Of a stretch of 64,000 nucleotides of DNA, positions 13,555 to 25,512 are shown piece after piece. The position numbers and the translations under genes were made by a program. The notes beneath the pieces were generated by a model. It ran no database searches. It was not told the DNA's origin and was given only the letters and a program-made list of their open reading frames with translations. The stretch is from positions 1-64,000 of the forward strand of contig JBCFYV010000574.1 of NCBI GenBank assembly GCA_039000515.1, given 5' to 3'. Source of the DNA: Timema cristinae (lineage: Eukaryota; Arthropoda; Insecta; Phasmatodea; Timematidae). Positions within the stretch are counted from its first letter, which is position 1; every line of letters begins with the position of its first letter.

Positions 13555-15195
13555 ATGGGGCATTTGGGAAGGACTGTGGGGGACTTTGCGAGGGGCTTGG
13601 GCTTTAACAAAGGGGCTGTTTGGGTACTTTTGCAAGGTACCCGTGGAAACTTAGGGAAGGGACGTGGATACTTAGCGAGGGGCTGTGGACTTTTAAAAAA
13701 GGGGGCTGGATTTCTTAGCAAGGGGCGTGGATCTTTAACAAGGGAAGTTGGATACTTAAACGGGCCCTTTTGGAAACTTAAAAAAGGGGCTGTGGATATT
13801 AAAGGGGTGAAATCTTTAACAAGGGGGTGGGTTTAAAAATTAAACAATTTTAAGTGTAACTTTTGCAAAGGACTGTGGGGTACTTAAACAAGGGGGTGTG
13901 GGCTTTAAAAAAGGCCGTGGATACTTAAACAAGGATTTTGATCTTTAGCAAATGGCGTGGGGTATTTAGCATGGGGCTGTGGAACCCAAAAAAGGGGGTT
14001 TGGGGAAACTTTTGCAAGGGGCCTTTTGGGTTTTTTAACAAGGGGGTTGGATCCTTAGCAAGGGTCTGTGGGTTTAGCATGGGGCGTTTGAATTTAACAA
14101 AAGGCTGTGGGTCTTTAAAAAAGGGGGTGTGGAAAACTTAGCAAGGGACTGTGGGAAATTTTGCAAGGGGGGTGTGGATCTTTTGCAAGGGGTGTGGGGA
14201 AATTACGGGGGTGGGGATCTTTTTAACAAGGGGCTGTTATCTTTTAAAAAGGGGCGTGGGTACTTAGCGGGGCTGTGGATACTTAGCAAGGGGGGGGAAA
14301 CTTTGCAAGGTATGTGGGTCTTTGCAAGGCTGTGGATACTTTAGCAAGGGGGTGGGATACTTATCAAGGGGGGGTGGATAAATTAAAAAAATGGGGGTGG
14401 GTACTTAGCAAAGGGGCTGTGGATACTTAAACAAGGGGCTGGGATACTTTTTCAAGGGGCTGTGGATACTTAGCAAGGGAAATTGGGGGAAAATTTGCAA
14501 GGGGGGTGGGGGAAAACTTAAACAAGGGGGTTTTTTATCTTTAACAAGGGCCCGTGTATCTTTTAAAAAGGGGCTGTGGAAAAACTTAGCAAAGGGGCTG
14601 TGGGTACTTAGCAAAGGGGGCTGTGGATACTTACAAAGGGAAATGGGGATACTTACAAGGGGGGTGGGTACTTACAAGGGGCGTGGATACTTACAAGGAC
14701 GTTGGGAAAAATTTGCAAGGGACGTGGAAACCCTTTTCAAGGGGCCCGGGGGTACTTTTCAAGGGACTGTGGGGGTTTCTTACAAGGGGCTGGAAACTTA
14801 GCAAAGGGGGTGTGGGATACTTTGCAAAGGGGGTGTGGAACTTTGCAAAAGGGCGTGGATACTTTGCAAGGGGGGGGTGGAAACTTACAAAAGGGGTGTG
14901 GAAACTTAAGCCCAAGGGGGTTTGGAAAACTTACAAGGGACGTGGTACTTTGCAAGGGGGGTGTGGATCTTTACAAGGGGGGTTGGGTCTTTAGCAAGGG
15001 GCTGTGGATCTTTAAACCAGGGGGTGGTGGATACTTACAAGTTGGGGTGGATCTTTATCAAGGACTGGGGATACTTTGCAAGGGGGGTGTTTGGAAACTT
15101 TATCAAGGAGCGTGGGTACTTAGCAAAGGGCTGTGGTCTTTAAACAAGGATCGTGGGTACTTTTCAAGGAGCTGTGGATACTTAGCAAAGGGGGC
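13555..15195. repeat. minisatellite, 21-bp unit, G-rich
   Basis: Tandem array of about 75-80 copies of a 21-bp unit, core GGGCTGTGGATACTTAGCAA. Because 21 is a multiple of three, open frames run for long distances on both strands, coding for example for repeats of G-Y-L-A-R-G-C. These have no complexity beyond the repeat and are not taken as genes. Runs of G next to the AAGGGG step vary greatly in length. Confidence 0.9.
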
Positions 15196-15640
15196 CCAAA
15201 AATAAAGGGTTTACAAACAATGTCTAAATATACAATATTTCTTTCCCTCTAAATTTTTTAGTAATTTACACTAATCAGGAGGGGTTTTTAAGGTGAATCT
15301 AGAAGAAATGAAAACCCAAATTTTCGTTGAGGGCGATCTGGAAATATTTAGGAAAAAAGACCCTCACTACACCCTGCGATATGCAAACCCAGGGTCCTGG
15401 TCACCCAAAGAACCAGACCCGACCCTTTTTCTGCACCCCCACCGTTGTAGGGACATGCCATTGCGTTTTAAAAGAAAAATTTAGTTTTTAAATTCCCAAA
15501 CCCAGGGTTTTGGGGGTATTTTTTCTTTTAAACTGATTTAAAATAGAACAAACCCTCACAGGGGGACCAAATAGGTTTCCCTTGATATAGCTTTCCTGGA
15601 TCTTTATCCTCCACAGTAATTAACACATTCCAATCCCCCC
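15196..15640. other. spacer with a short unrecognised open frame
   Basis: A 63-residue frame at 15293-15484 (plus strand) has a more natural composition than its neighbours, including GDLEIFRKKDPHYTLRYANP, but I recognise no family and see no splice or promoter context. The remainder is AT-rich. Confidence 0.35.
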
Positions 15641-15644
15641 CTAC

Positions 15645-16110
15645 ACACAGGGTGACACCCTTCCTCGAAAAACCCCGCCCTACACACAAGCTGACACACC
15701 CTTTCCCCGGGAAACCCCCTCCCCCCACACACCCCCTGCTGACACACTTCCTCGGGAAACCCCCTCCCTTTTTATAAAACAAGCGACACACTTCCTCTGA
15801 AACCCTCGTCTCCTACACACATGCGACACACTTCCTCTGAAACCCTCTCTCCTACACACATGCTGACCAAAACTTTCCCCTTAAAACCCCCTCTCCTACA
15901 CACAAGGGTGACACACTTCCTCTGAAACCCCCTCCTCCCTAAAACACATGCTGACAAAACTTCCTTTTTTGAATCCCCCCCCCTCCTACACACTTTCTGA
16001 CAAAACCCTCTGAATCCCCCGTCCCCCTACACACTTTCGGGCCCCACTTTCCCTAATCCCCCCCCCTCCTACACACATCGACACACTTCCTCCGATCCCC
16101 CCTCCTCACA
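15645..16110. repeat. minisatellite, 40-bp unit
   Basis: About 11-12 tandem copies of a 40-bp unit with cores CTCCTACACACATGCTGACA and CACTTCCTCTGAAACCCC. The edges are degraded. Minus-strand frames of 73-87 residues (cysteine/glycine/valine-rich) are direct translations of this repeat. Confidence 0.88.
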
Positions 16111-18380
16111 AAATGTAAACAAAAATAAATAAATCATAGGTGGAAAAATTTAAATGACTAAAATTTCCCGATCCTAGGGGGTTTGGGGGGAACCAGAGCC
16201 CTCACTGGCAAACCGTGTGCTACTCAATCGGTGGCGTCCCGACTAACGTCCCAACCCCGTTTTTTTTAATCTTAAAAGAAGGGGGGGGGCCCGGGGGGGT
16301 TTAAAAACCCGGAAATCCCTGGGGGAATATTTTTTTTAAAAATATTTTTTCCCCTAATTTTTTTTTCGCAAATGGTTTTTACATTTCAACTAAATCTGAC
16401 CCCACCCCCTCTCCTTCCCCTTCCCAAATGTGGGTCTCTCGAAAAAGGGGGTAGCACAACTTTTTTCGCCAATAAGGGTTTTTTTTTACATAAACCTTTT
16501 GCAAAAACGCCCTGGAGAATCCCCTCTCCCCATTGGTCGAAATTTAAAAAAAACGCGCATTTCCGGCAATCAGAGGAAGACGCGATGTTGATGGGTTTAT
16601 AAATCGTAGTCCTCGTCTCGGGCAATGCACACAAAAGGGTTTTATCAACATACCCCTTTTTACTATTATTCAACCCCTCCCTTTAATCGCCAAGAGTGGT
16701 TGGGGGTTCCCCATTTGTTATGGTAAACTGCACTTTGGGGAAAACAAAAAGGGGATAATTTATTGGACCCGATTTTTATTTTAAAAAAAAAAAACGAAAG
16801 ACTTTAAAAAATTTTTAAAAAAACAAATTTTTTTTCCCTTTTCCCCGAAATATATGATCGTTTTAAAAAAAAAAATGGGAAGGAGCCCCCTCCGGGCTTT
16901 CCCGCCTAAAATTTTTTAAAAAGGAAATATTTTTCCAAAACTTTGTATATATGGGGAAACGATAAATATCAGTAACAAACAAATTAAAAAAAATAGAGTA
17001 CTTAAAGTAAAAAATTTTGGACCCGGTTTTAAAATTTTTTAATTTTTTTTTTTAAAAAAATTTTAAAGTTTCCCCAATTTTTATGTTTGGGCCGATAAAA
17101 AAGATCCAAAGTTGGGTCCACAGGGCAACACTTCTTGGGTTAAAAATTTTAACCTCTGATTAAAAATTTTCCCACATTTTTTTAGGTTTTTTGCAAAACT
17201 CATGTCACCGGCAAAAAAATTTAAAATTTCCCTTTTTTTATAAATTTTTACCCATAAAAAGTAAAAATTACTATTGAAATAAAAATGAAGGAGATAATCA
17301 TTTTGTAAAACATTTCTCTAAAGGTTAAGGAAAAACAACAAACTTTTTGAGAAAACCCTTTTTTATATTTATTAAATCTGTGGGAATTTTGGGGAAATTT
17401 TTCGTTTAAAAATTAAGTAGTAATTTTTTTAAAAACTAAAGCCACAATATTTATTAATATATTTTTTCCAATGTCTCAAAACGTTTTTGGGTTTTTAAAA
17501 AATAAAAATTCATAGAAAATTTTTTTATTTTTAAAAAATACTACAGTTTTTTCAATAATAAGTTATTTTTATTTTGTACTCAAATAGTTGCGGAGATACG
17601 GAAGTTTTCTGTTTCTGTAAAGTACCCCAAAATTAATTTTTAAAGGGAAAATGAAAAAATCCGTTTTTTTTTTTGTAATGATATAAATTAAAACAATCAA
17701 TATGTTATTATTCAAAATTTTATTCCCAAAAAAACTATATTTAATATTTTGAGCGGGCTTAAGATTTATTTATGTGAAATGTTTGAGTTGTAAGGTGTGG
17801 TGAAAATCCTTTTACGTCTCTATTTAAAAAAACGCACTTTTTCCCTGGAAAGAGACGCACCTGGATTTACCTCACCCCTTTTCTTCTAGGAAAACTTCGA
17901 GAAGGAAATGCGCTTGAAAAAACCCCCCCAAATGGCAAAATCTCCCAAATTTCTGGGGAACCTCCCTTTTCGACAAGAACAAAGTATAGCCTTTAAAATT
18001 ACTTAACGCAATAGTCGGGCCTTTTTTTCAAAATAAAATGCGGGTGGGTTCACAAAAGTAAAAAAATTTTTTCATTTAAAATTAAAAAAAAAGGGTAAAC
18101 ACCAGAACTTTTTAAAAAATAAAATAATACCATTAATTATTTAAAAAAATAAAACAAACCCCAACGATGGGGGTATAGACATTTCTTATCAACTTTGCGT
18201 TTTTTAAATTTTTAAAAATAATGGCTTTTCCCCAAAGGGGGAGGGGCCCGATAAGCGAGTTAAAAAATATATTAAATGCCTAAATTCTTTTCCCCCCCCG
18301 AGAAAAATGAAAGAGAGTGGGTAAAAAAACAGTGAAAGTACCACAAAAAACTTAAGTACTTAAAAAAAACTGTGACTTTA
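16111..18380. other. very AT-rich spacer, no gene seen
   Basis: Apart from the promoter-like block listed separately, this is A/T homopolymer-rich with no coding signal. A GC-richer segment at 16180-16260 contains fragments reminiscent of a tRNA-derived element but is too degraded to call. Confidence 0.5.
16527..16615 (+). promoter_or_regulatory. promoter-like block (CCAAT and TATA)
   Basis: A CCAAT-type ATTGGTC at 16532-16538 is followed about 60 bp later by a TATA-like TTTATAAAT at 16596-16604, with a CGCGCATTTCCGG segment between them. The block is less AT-rich than its surroundings, so the TATA match is less likely to be chance. No transcript can be followed downstream. It might be the U3 of a decayed LTR, given the gag-like remnant about 2 kb downstream. 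Confidence 0.28.
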
Positions 18381-18384
18381 AAAA

Positions 18385-18490
18385 GAAGAAGTTCCAAAAC
18401 AGGCGACGTCGGAAGAAAAGTTCCCGACCCGGGGACTTCAAAAGGGAAACTTCCAAATCAGGTAGCTTCACAAGAAGGCAGAGCTTCTAG
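18385..18490. repeat. short tandem repeat, ~32-bp unit, ~3 copies
   Basis: Three to four imperfect copies in which GAAGTTCC-like and CAGG(C/T)GAC-like pieces alternate with AAGAAA or AAGGGAAA. The last copy runs into GCTTCTAGAAA. The copies are diverged and the period is approximate. Confidence 0.45.
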
Positions 18491-18789
18491 AAAATACAGG
18501 GAAGGGACCAGGGAAATCTTTCGTAAGTCAACAACAACAAAATTGCATTAAAAATGGAAAAACGGACAGTAGTAGCATTGAAGATAACCTTCCCCAGCAC
18601 AATATTCCCCCAAACCCAAAAGTAAAAAAAACATTCTTGTTTTTGAACCATCTTATCAGAAAAAAGTGAACAACAAATTAAAAAAGGGAGTTGAACCAAT
18701 AGGGTCATAAAGAAGAAGAAATTTAAAGGGGGGGGGAGAATTTTTTCAAAGGTAAAAGTATAACTCAACAAACCCCCAGCAAATACCTC

Positions 18790-20160
18790 CAATGTATAAT
18801 TTAAAGCAGTTAAAGCAGCAAATGAAAGTAGTATGAAAAGTTTAGGGCAGGGAAAAAAAGAGAAAAAGTCAAAAAAAAGATGAAAGGTTTGACAAAAATA
18901 GTCAGGAGCTACAAAAAACTAGCCCCGGAGCTACAAAAATAAAAAAAAGGTTTTTGAAACAATGAAAATAAACAGAAACTAAAAAATTTAAATTTTATGA
19001 AAAATTTAAAGACGAAATGAACAATTCAACAGGTTTTGAAAAAAGAAATTTTTAAGAAAATTTCAGGGAAATAAAAAAACGACTTTTTACACAAAATTAC
19101 AGAAAGTACAACAACAGAAATAAAGTGACCAAATGCAGGGAAGGGGAAAAGAACTACAGAAGCTTTTGGGGAAAAATGGAGAAGTCCGAAAAGCCCGACG
19201 AATGGCAAATAAAAGAACTCAAAAATGCAAAGGAAAAAAATTGAAATTTTAAACCGGGCTTCCCTTTTTAAATTTTAAGGTAAAAACTACTCAGAAAATT
19301 TTCGAAAAAAATTTAAAAAGGGAAAATTTTAGAACAGGTGCAAAAATTTTAAAAGAGCGGTTTTCGACTGTTTAAAAAAGCAAAAAATTATATAGTGATA
19401 AAAAATTTAAATTTAAAATGACCTCTTTGATGGGCACACTGTACCCCGATTTTACATAAAGGGAAAAATTGACCACCAATTGGACAAATTTAAGGACAAC
19501 CAGACAGACAGGGACAAGAAATTCCCCCAAACATCCCAAAAAATGCGACAAAAAATTTGAACCAAACTAAGTCAAAATTAAAGAGGGAGTTTTAAAAAAG
19601 ACGCTAATTTCCGCTGGGGCCTTAAATATTACCCCTTTCAGGGCCCTACAGAATCAACTAATGGAATCCTTTCCCCCTTTATTTGGGAAAAAATGATAGG
19701 GGGCATCTGTTTCAGTTTTTTAAAAAGATGGATAGACTTTTTGAAAATAAACTCAACCCCAAACAAAAAAATAGCATTTTTTTAAATTTAAAGTTTTGTA
19801 GGTTTACGCTGAAGCGTGGCGAAAACACAGGCTGGGAAAATAAAATCATAGAACAATAAAAATAAACCCTTTTTCCCAAAAGATTTTTGGTCCGGTTAAG
19901 CAGGACAAATTAGTAAATGATATTTTTAAAAGGCCGGGATGATCCACATCGAGGGCCTATGTTTTGAAATATTACCCAAAAGATATCCTTTCAGGGAGGG
20001 TTTGGACAACCCATTGGGCGAGGAAAGATTTTGTAAATCAGTTATTTTAAAAAAAACTTTTTTTCCCCCTGAAATTAAAAAAAATGCTCTTATAGCTGCT
20101 AAAGTAAAAACCCCGTTAAAAGAGAGAAATTTAGAAAAAATTTTATGAGCGCTCTAGGAG
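18790..20160 (+). pseudogene. decayed gag-like retrotransposon coding remnant
   Basis: Read on the plus strand with frameshifts, 18790-19260 gives a lysine/glutamate-rich, probably coiled-coil stretch (for example KMEKSEKPDEWQIKELKNA). Farther on, 19939-20148 is open for 69 residues. It resembles the C-terminal part of an LTR-retrotransposon capsid domain, where an arginine- and leucine-rich segment precedes an ERF block and an ALIAAKVKT block. The order of coiled coil then capsid-like region suits a gag protein. Homopolymer noise breaks the frame many times. I found no zinc knuckle, pol or LTRs that clearly belong to it. The gag reading is inferred from composition and partial motif likeness. 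Confidence 0.35.
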
Positions 20161-21590
20161 AGAAAGGGGCAAACCAAAACACCCAAAATAGCTCTTTCAA
20201 AAAGGGGAAACCTTTAAATAGGGAGAGTTTGATATAACCAGGACACCTATCCGAGATCGAAACCCGGAGTCGAAAATCGAAACTTGGGAAAAATTCCCCA
20301 AAAACAAGGGAAACCCCTTCAATCCTAAAATTTCACAAAACCTAAAACAAAAGGGGAAATTAATTTTAATTTCCCAATACAAGGGAATTTTTTTTTAGAC
20401 CATCAGGGGATTTGAATAAACTTTTTTCCAAAAAAAAAGAACACAAGGGAAAGTTTTTTCAACAAAAAAATCAGCTTATAACAGAGACCCCCTTTTTAAA
20501 AAAAAGAACCACCCCCCACTAAAAACCCCCTTCATTGTTTTTGAAGAACCGGGGGCCAAAATTTCAAAAAAATTGGGCAACAAGTCCCTTTAGGGTTTCC
20601 CCCACAATGACACCACTCAGTTTTGGAAAAAAGGGCCCGATACTTTAGAAAAAATGTCAAAAAAAATATTTTTGGAAAAAAAGGAAAGGCGGGGGAAACT
20701 AAGTTTTAGACGCTAGACAGCAAATCAATAAAATAAATTTATAAATTTAAAGTTGCCCCTTGGGTTTTTCCCCAAACGCCTGGGAAATTTCATTGTTATG
20801 TCAAAATAAAGAGAGTTTTTATATCATATAATTTTTAAAATTTAATATGTTCAGAAAAAGAACCCTAGGCGTACCAAAGAAGAAAAGCATTTACTTTTTT
20901 AACTAAATACGGGCTTTGGTTTGAAATTAAATAAAATCCACGCAGGTTTTTTAGCGTTGAAAATTTTATCAACGTTATTAGTTACTAAAAAAAAACAAAA
21001 GAATATTTTTCTGAGAAAATTTAAATTTTTCAAAGCAGAGAAAGAAAAAAGAGATGGAGATAAAACCCCTTGTCCCCTCATTTTCAAATTTTCAAGAAAA
21101 GGATTTCTTTGACAAAGAAAAGTTTTTAAAATAAACCCAAAATTTAAAGGCCAGTAAGGGGGTAGAAATTTTCTACATGAAAGTAACAAAAATAAACTTT
21201 TTTTTTTCCTATCTCAACTATCCTTTCTCTGACTATATTGTAAATTTGAAGATAGTTTTTTTTAAATTTTTATGTCTTAAATAAAATCATAAATTTTTTT
21301 AAAACTTTAAGGGATAATTTTTTAAAGAATAGGGATAATAAATAAAATTTTGTTCCCGGGTTCATGAATAATTTAAAATTTTATTTTAAACCCGTATATT
21401 TTAAAAAAGCCCCCGAAAGATTAATATTTAATTAAGTTTGTACTACCAATGTGTTAACAAAAATGATTTAAAAAGGAATTTTTTGTTTGTATTAATAAGT
21501 AAATTTAAAAAGGAAGCATTTTCAATGTTACTATATAAAATGTGTCACTTTAATTTAACAAGCTGTGTTTGGATAAATAAAATAAATTTT
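20161..21590. other. AT-rich noisy DNA, no gene seen
   Basis: This region could hold the rest of the decayed element to its left, but I find no protease, reverse transcriptase or integrase motif on either strand. Opposing lysine/phenylalanine-rich frames at 20899-21189 reflect A and T runs. Confidence 0.45.
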
Positions 21591-21594
21591 TCCG

Positions 21595-21775
21595 GGTTTT
21601 ATCAAGAAAATAGTTTATTAAAATTTAAGGGGTTTTTCAAAAAAGGGAGTTTTGAATTTAAGGGTTTTTTCAAAAGAAAAGTAGGTATGTAATTCAAGGG
21701 AAAACATAGAAAAGTAAGGGATTTTAATTTTAAGGGTTTTCATAGAAAAATAGTGTATGTAATTTTAATTTAAAA
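21595..21775. repeat. short tandem repeat, ~45-50-bp unit, ~4 copies
   Basis: Imperfect copies share TTTAAGGGTTTTT(C), CA(A/T)AGAAAA and GTATGTAATT blocks. The spacing is irregular and the region is AT-rich, so the unit length is approximate. Confidence 0.5.
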
Positions 21776-23585
21776 ATGCCTTTAAAAATATTAATATTCA
21801 AAATATCGATTCTCAGTAACGTCGGGGAAATTTTTAAAAAATAGAATTTAAATGCAGTATCAAACCAAAGGGCAAGGAAAAACCCCATTACAAAAAAATA
21901 AAAATGTTTAAGTTTTTAAGAAATTTTAAAAGGCAAAAAAAAAAAGAACGAGTTTTTTAAGAAATTTCTTTGATAACAAAGTTAAAAAAAAAAAATTTTT
22001 TTTTGACCATCTAAATATTTTGAAATGAATTAAAAAATATTGTTTTCGACAACCATAAAAAATCGTTCGGTTAAAGTACCATCAAAAAAGCCAAAATGTC
22101 TAAAGAAAAGGAGGGGAAGTTTTTAAAAATTCCCCTTTGGGATGGATAGGGAGTTTTTGCCCCAAAGATAATTTTTAGCTTAAGTTTTTAAAATCTATTC
22201 CTTTTTGGAAGATAACACCATTGAAGGTGAAAAACTTTGTCGTTTTTAACCTAAAAGCAAACCCAAAAAAGGGAGCTTTCCCCGTTTTAACCAATATACC
22301 TTAAGGTTTAAATTTTAAGTCGTTAAAAAAAAAAAATAGAAATATATTGGGAGGAATTGCCCCCAAAAAACAAAATTTTAGTCTAAGCATTGAAAAAGGT
22401 AAGGGTTTAAAAGCGAAAAATAAATTTATTTTTTTTTAAACCTTACCAGGGGAAAGGGAAATTTAAAATTTTGATGAGATTTTTTTGGTTTTTTCGGGAA
22501 ACCCAAAATTTAAAAAAATATAAATAATAAAAAAAAATAATAAAATTTTCAAAGGTTTAAATAAAGGGGAATGTTTAAATATTTTTTCTTGGGCCTATAA
22601 AAAAAAAAAATAGATGGACAAAGGCTGAATTTTAAAAATTTAAAATCGTATAAAAAAAATTTTAAAATTTAAAAAAAAAAAAATTGATTTTATTAAAACA
22701 TAGTTAAAAATCAAGGGGGGGGTAGAAAACGGGGGTTTAAAGGGGGAACGATCAAAGAAAATTGAGAAGAAATTTAAAAAAATTGTGTAATAAAAAAAAT
22801 TAAAAGGGGTTTTTTTTTTCTACATTGAGGAAAAATATTAAAATTTAAAAATTCAAAAATAATGTAATTTTAAATAAAAAAAATGTAATTTGGTTTAAAA
22901 AAATTTTTGAACTAAGATTTTCTGAATAATGCATTAAAAAAAACAAAACAAAAAAAAAAAAATTGGACTGGCCCTTCCATATTAGAATTTTGAAGAAACT
23001 TTGTTAGCTTAAAAAAATCCAAACTTTTCGGAATTGATGCAATGGACAGTTTATAAAATCACCCTGACCTGTACCGTTTTGTTCTGGTCGGGGTTTAAAA
23101 CCCGGGCTGTGTCTAGATCCCAAAGGTGTTTAGTCCTGAAAAGATTTCTCTCTCCTTGCAGACGCGGATACTGTCCTCTCAATTGTACCTTCTCCCCTTA
23201 CCACGCCGTTGTAATTAAACGGCCGGTGGGTGTTAAGCGTGGCACATAAAATATCAATTAAATATTTGCATAACGTAATTTTTTTTCTTACCTTTTAAAA
23301 GATCACGCGCGAGTGATTTATTGTGCATTATCTTTTCCTGTAAACCAATCAATTTTCCCCTTTACTTGGGGCCAATAAACGTTTTTCATTTTATAGTACT
23401 GGGAGAAGTAGTACTATTCATGGTGTTATGTTAGTTCATGTTTTTGGGTCAGTGTGGACGGCCAAAGTCCGTACCAATAACCATTTGAGGAGATTTTTTG
23501 TAGTTCTAACACTTAATAAATATACTTTCGTTTAGTCATACCCCCAAGCTGTGTAGTGTGCGCTGTTAATTTATACAGAGGTGTG
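21776..23585. other. AT-rich spacer with one acceptor-like site
   Basis: Most of the stretch is homopolymer-rich. A cleaner, GC-richer island at 23040-23250 contains a good acceptor-like sequence, TTTCTCTCTCCTTGCAG, ending at about 23161 on the plus strand, followed by about 90 bp of open frame. Without a donor or a recognisable peptide I do not call an exon. Confidence 0.4.
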
Positions 23586-23589
23586 CCTT

Positions 23590-24240
23590 TATAATTAAGA
23601 GTAGAGGTCATCAGAGGTGTGCCTTTTACTTCTTCAAGAGTAGAGGTCATAAGAGGGTGCCTCTTACTTTCTTCAAAAGGGAGAAAATACGAGGTGTGCC
23701 TCTTCTTCTTCAAGAGGGGAGAGAGTATACGAGGTGGCTCTTACTATATTGGAGGAGAGGTCATAAGAGGTGAGCCTCTTGCCCTCTTCAGGGGGGAGAG
23801 TCATCAGAGGTGTGCCTCTTACTTTTTTCAAAAGGAGGGGATACAGAGGTGTGCTCTTTCTTTCTTCAAGAGGGGTCTACAGGGTGTGCCCCTTGCCATC
23901 TTCAGGAGGAGAGGTCAACAGAGGTGTGCCTCTTACTTTTCAAAGGAGATCATACAAGGGTTTTCCCTTACTATCTTCAGGGGGGAAGGTCCACAAATGG
24001 CCTTTTTACTTTCTTCAAAAATTTTTAACAAGGGGTTCCTCTTATATCTTCAAAAGATCATACGAGGTGACCTCTGATTTCGGAAGAACAAAAATTTTTC
24101 CTTTTCCATTTTTCAAAAAAAGCCACAAGGTTCCTCTTATTTCCAAAAAACAACCTTTTTACTATTTCAAAGAATCCGACCCTTTACCATTTTGGAAGGA
24201 GCCACGGGTGGCCTCTTCCATCTTCAAGAGGCACAATCTC
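23590..24240. repeat. minisatellite, 40-bp unit with internal dyads
   Basis: About 16 copies of a 40-bp unit with cores CAGAGGTGTGCCTCTTACTT and CTTCAAGAGGAGAGGTCAT. Each unit holds inverted repeats, AGAGG/CCTCT and CCTCTT/AAGAGG, so single units can fold into short stems. Copies near 24000-24240 are decayed. Open frames on the plus strand are repeat translations. Confidence 0.88.
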
Positions 24241-24244
24241 CATT

Positions 24245-24636
24245 TGTTAGATATTTTTATAATTTTTTTTTCTATCGCACGAATCTTGAGTCCAGAACGG
24301 TTTTATCTGGGATACCCAAAAAAAAGGACTTGCAACATAAAAAACCCAATAAAACCAAATGGTTCCCGCCCCGGGGCCCCAAAGGCCAAGATTCATTATC
24401 AAACGGGATTTATCTTGGGGAACTCATACTTCAGCTTTGCATTTCATGACACGGGTCAATTCCCCTTGAACATAAGGAACGCGGGTTCCCAGTACCGCTT
24501 CGCATTGCCGAAAGAGAGGATATTTGGAACATTTAACGAGAAAGAGAAGAGAAAGATTTTCTCCAGAGACTGCATTTTCCTCAGGGGGTTTGTATTGGGT
24601 ATAGCTTGTTCCCCAGTGCTGGAAGGTCGTTATTAA
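24245..24636 (+). CDS. unrecognised coding-like fragment
   Basis: A frame that begins inside the 40-bp array leaves it and continues for about 130 residues with a natural-looking composition, for example QFPLNIRNAGSQYRFALPKE, ending at a TAA codon. The base composition here is more balanced and less noisy than in the flanks. No start, splice site or domain can be assigned, and the fusion to the array frame is probably accidental. It may be an exon or a mobile-element fragment. Confidence 0.2.
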
Positions 24637-24744
24637 AATCCGCTAGGTGTATTGGGGGCGTATTTCCTTTGAGGGTTTTTCCCAACCCCCCTCCACAACA
24701 CTGTGGGTCTTGTAAGTACAAAGCTAGGATCAAACCAAGCTCCT

Positions 24745-24935
24745 CTAGACCAGGGGACGGGCTCTTGAGTCCAGAAGCTCCTCTAGACCAGAGGACGGGC
24801 TCTTGAGTACCAGAAGCTCCTCTAGCCAGGACGGGCTCTTGAGACCGAAGCTCCTCTAGACCAGAGGAGGGCTCTCTGAGTCCCAGAAGCTCCTCTAGAC
24901 CAGAGGACGGGCTCTCTGAGTACCAGCCATGGTCA
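24745..24935. repeat. minisatellite, ~38-bp unit, 5 copies
   Basis: Five copies of a 38-39-bp unit with core GAAGCTCCTCTAGACCAGAG followed by a GGACGGGCTCT block. The unit contains the dyad CCTCT/AGAGG around AGACC. Copies differ by single-base indels. A minus-strand frame of 127 residues here is repeat-derived. Confidence 0.9.
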
Positions 24936-25512
24936 GACCCTGAGTGATCTTGTAATGTACACACAATTATTATTTTATTGTTTTGGCTCCTTGTCTTTTA
25001 CCTGTGCGTAATTAGAAACGCAGGCGTATAGCTGATTAGGTATTAAATTAAAACTAACTAGTTGAGTAGGGGTGAGGAAGGTAGATTCGGGGGAAAATGT
25101 ACATGCATTTGTGTGTAGGAAAAGAAAAGAAACAATAGCGTAGAAACCAAACCACTAGTACAACCAGCCGGAATTCGAATCCAATCATTGTCAGACAGTC
25201 AATCGTGAGATTAGCGCCTTAGACTTCACGACCACCAATGCAGGCTTTGTTGATATAAGTGACAACAATAAATGCAATCAAATATCCCCTAAAAAATATG
25301 CTTGTGATTGCAATCAATTTACAGGGGTGTCTAGTGCGTCACTATTTGGGAAAGAGGGTTTTAAAGAAGGGTAAACATTGGAACGGGGGGGGAGCCCCCT
25401 GAGGGGAGGGGGGCAAGGGAGAGTAATTAAAGAGAGTCTCTCTTTCCCCTCACACACCTGTACAATGGCAAGTTCTGAGGGGCCCCTTGTTCCGAGTGAC
25501 ATAACCCTTTCA
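24936..25512. other. spacer holding a SINE
   Basis: Mostly unique-looking AT-rich DNA between two arrays. The SINE-like block at 25160-25250 is listed separately. A minus-strand frame at 25314-25502 has no recognisable content. Confidence 0.5.
25160..25250 (-). mobile_element. tRNA-derived SINE head (copy 1)
   Basis: On the minus strand a polymerase III A-box-like region, TGGTCGTGAAGTCTAAGGCG, is followed about 45 bp later by a B-box-like GGATTCGAATTCCGG. This is the usual layout of a tRNA-derived SINE head. The minus strand at 41519-41592 shares the middle and B-box part (ATCTCAC, GACTG, GGATTCG, CCGG), so the two appear to be one family. No acceptor-stem pairing is evident, so this is not a functional tRNA gene. 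Confidence 0.5.
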
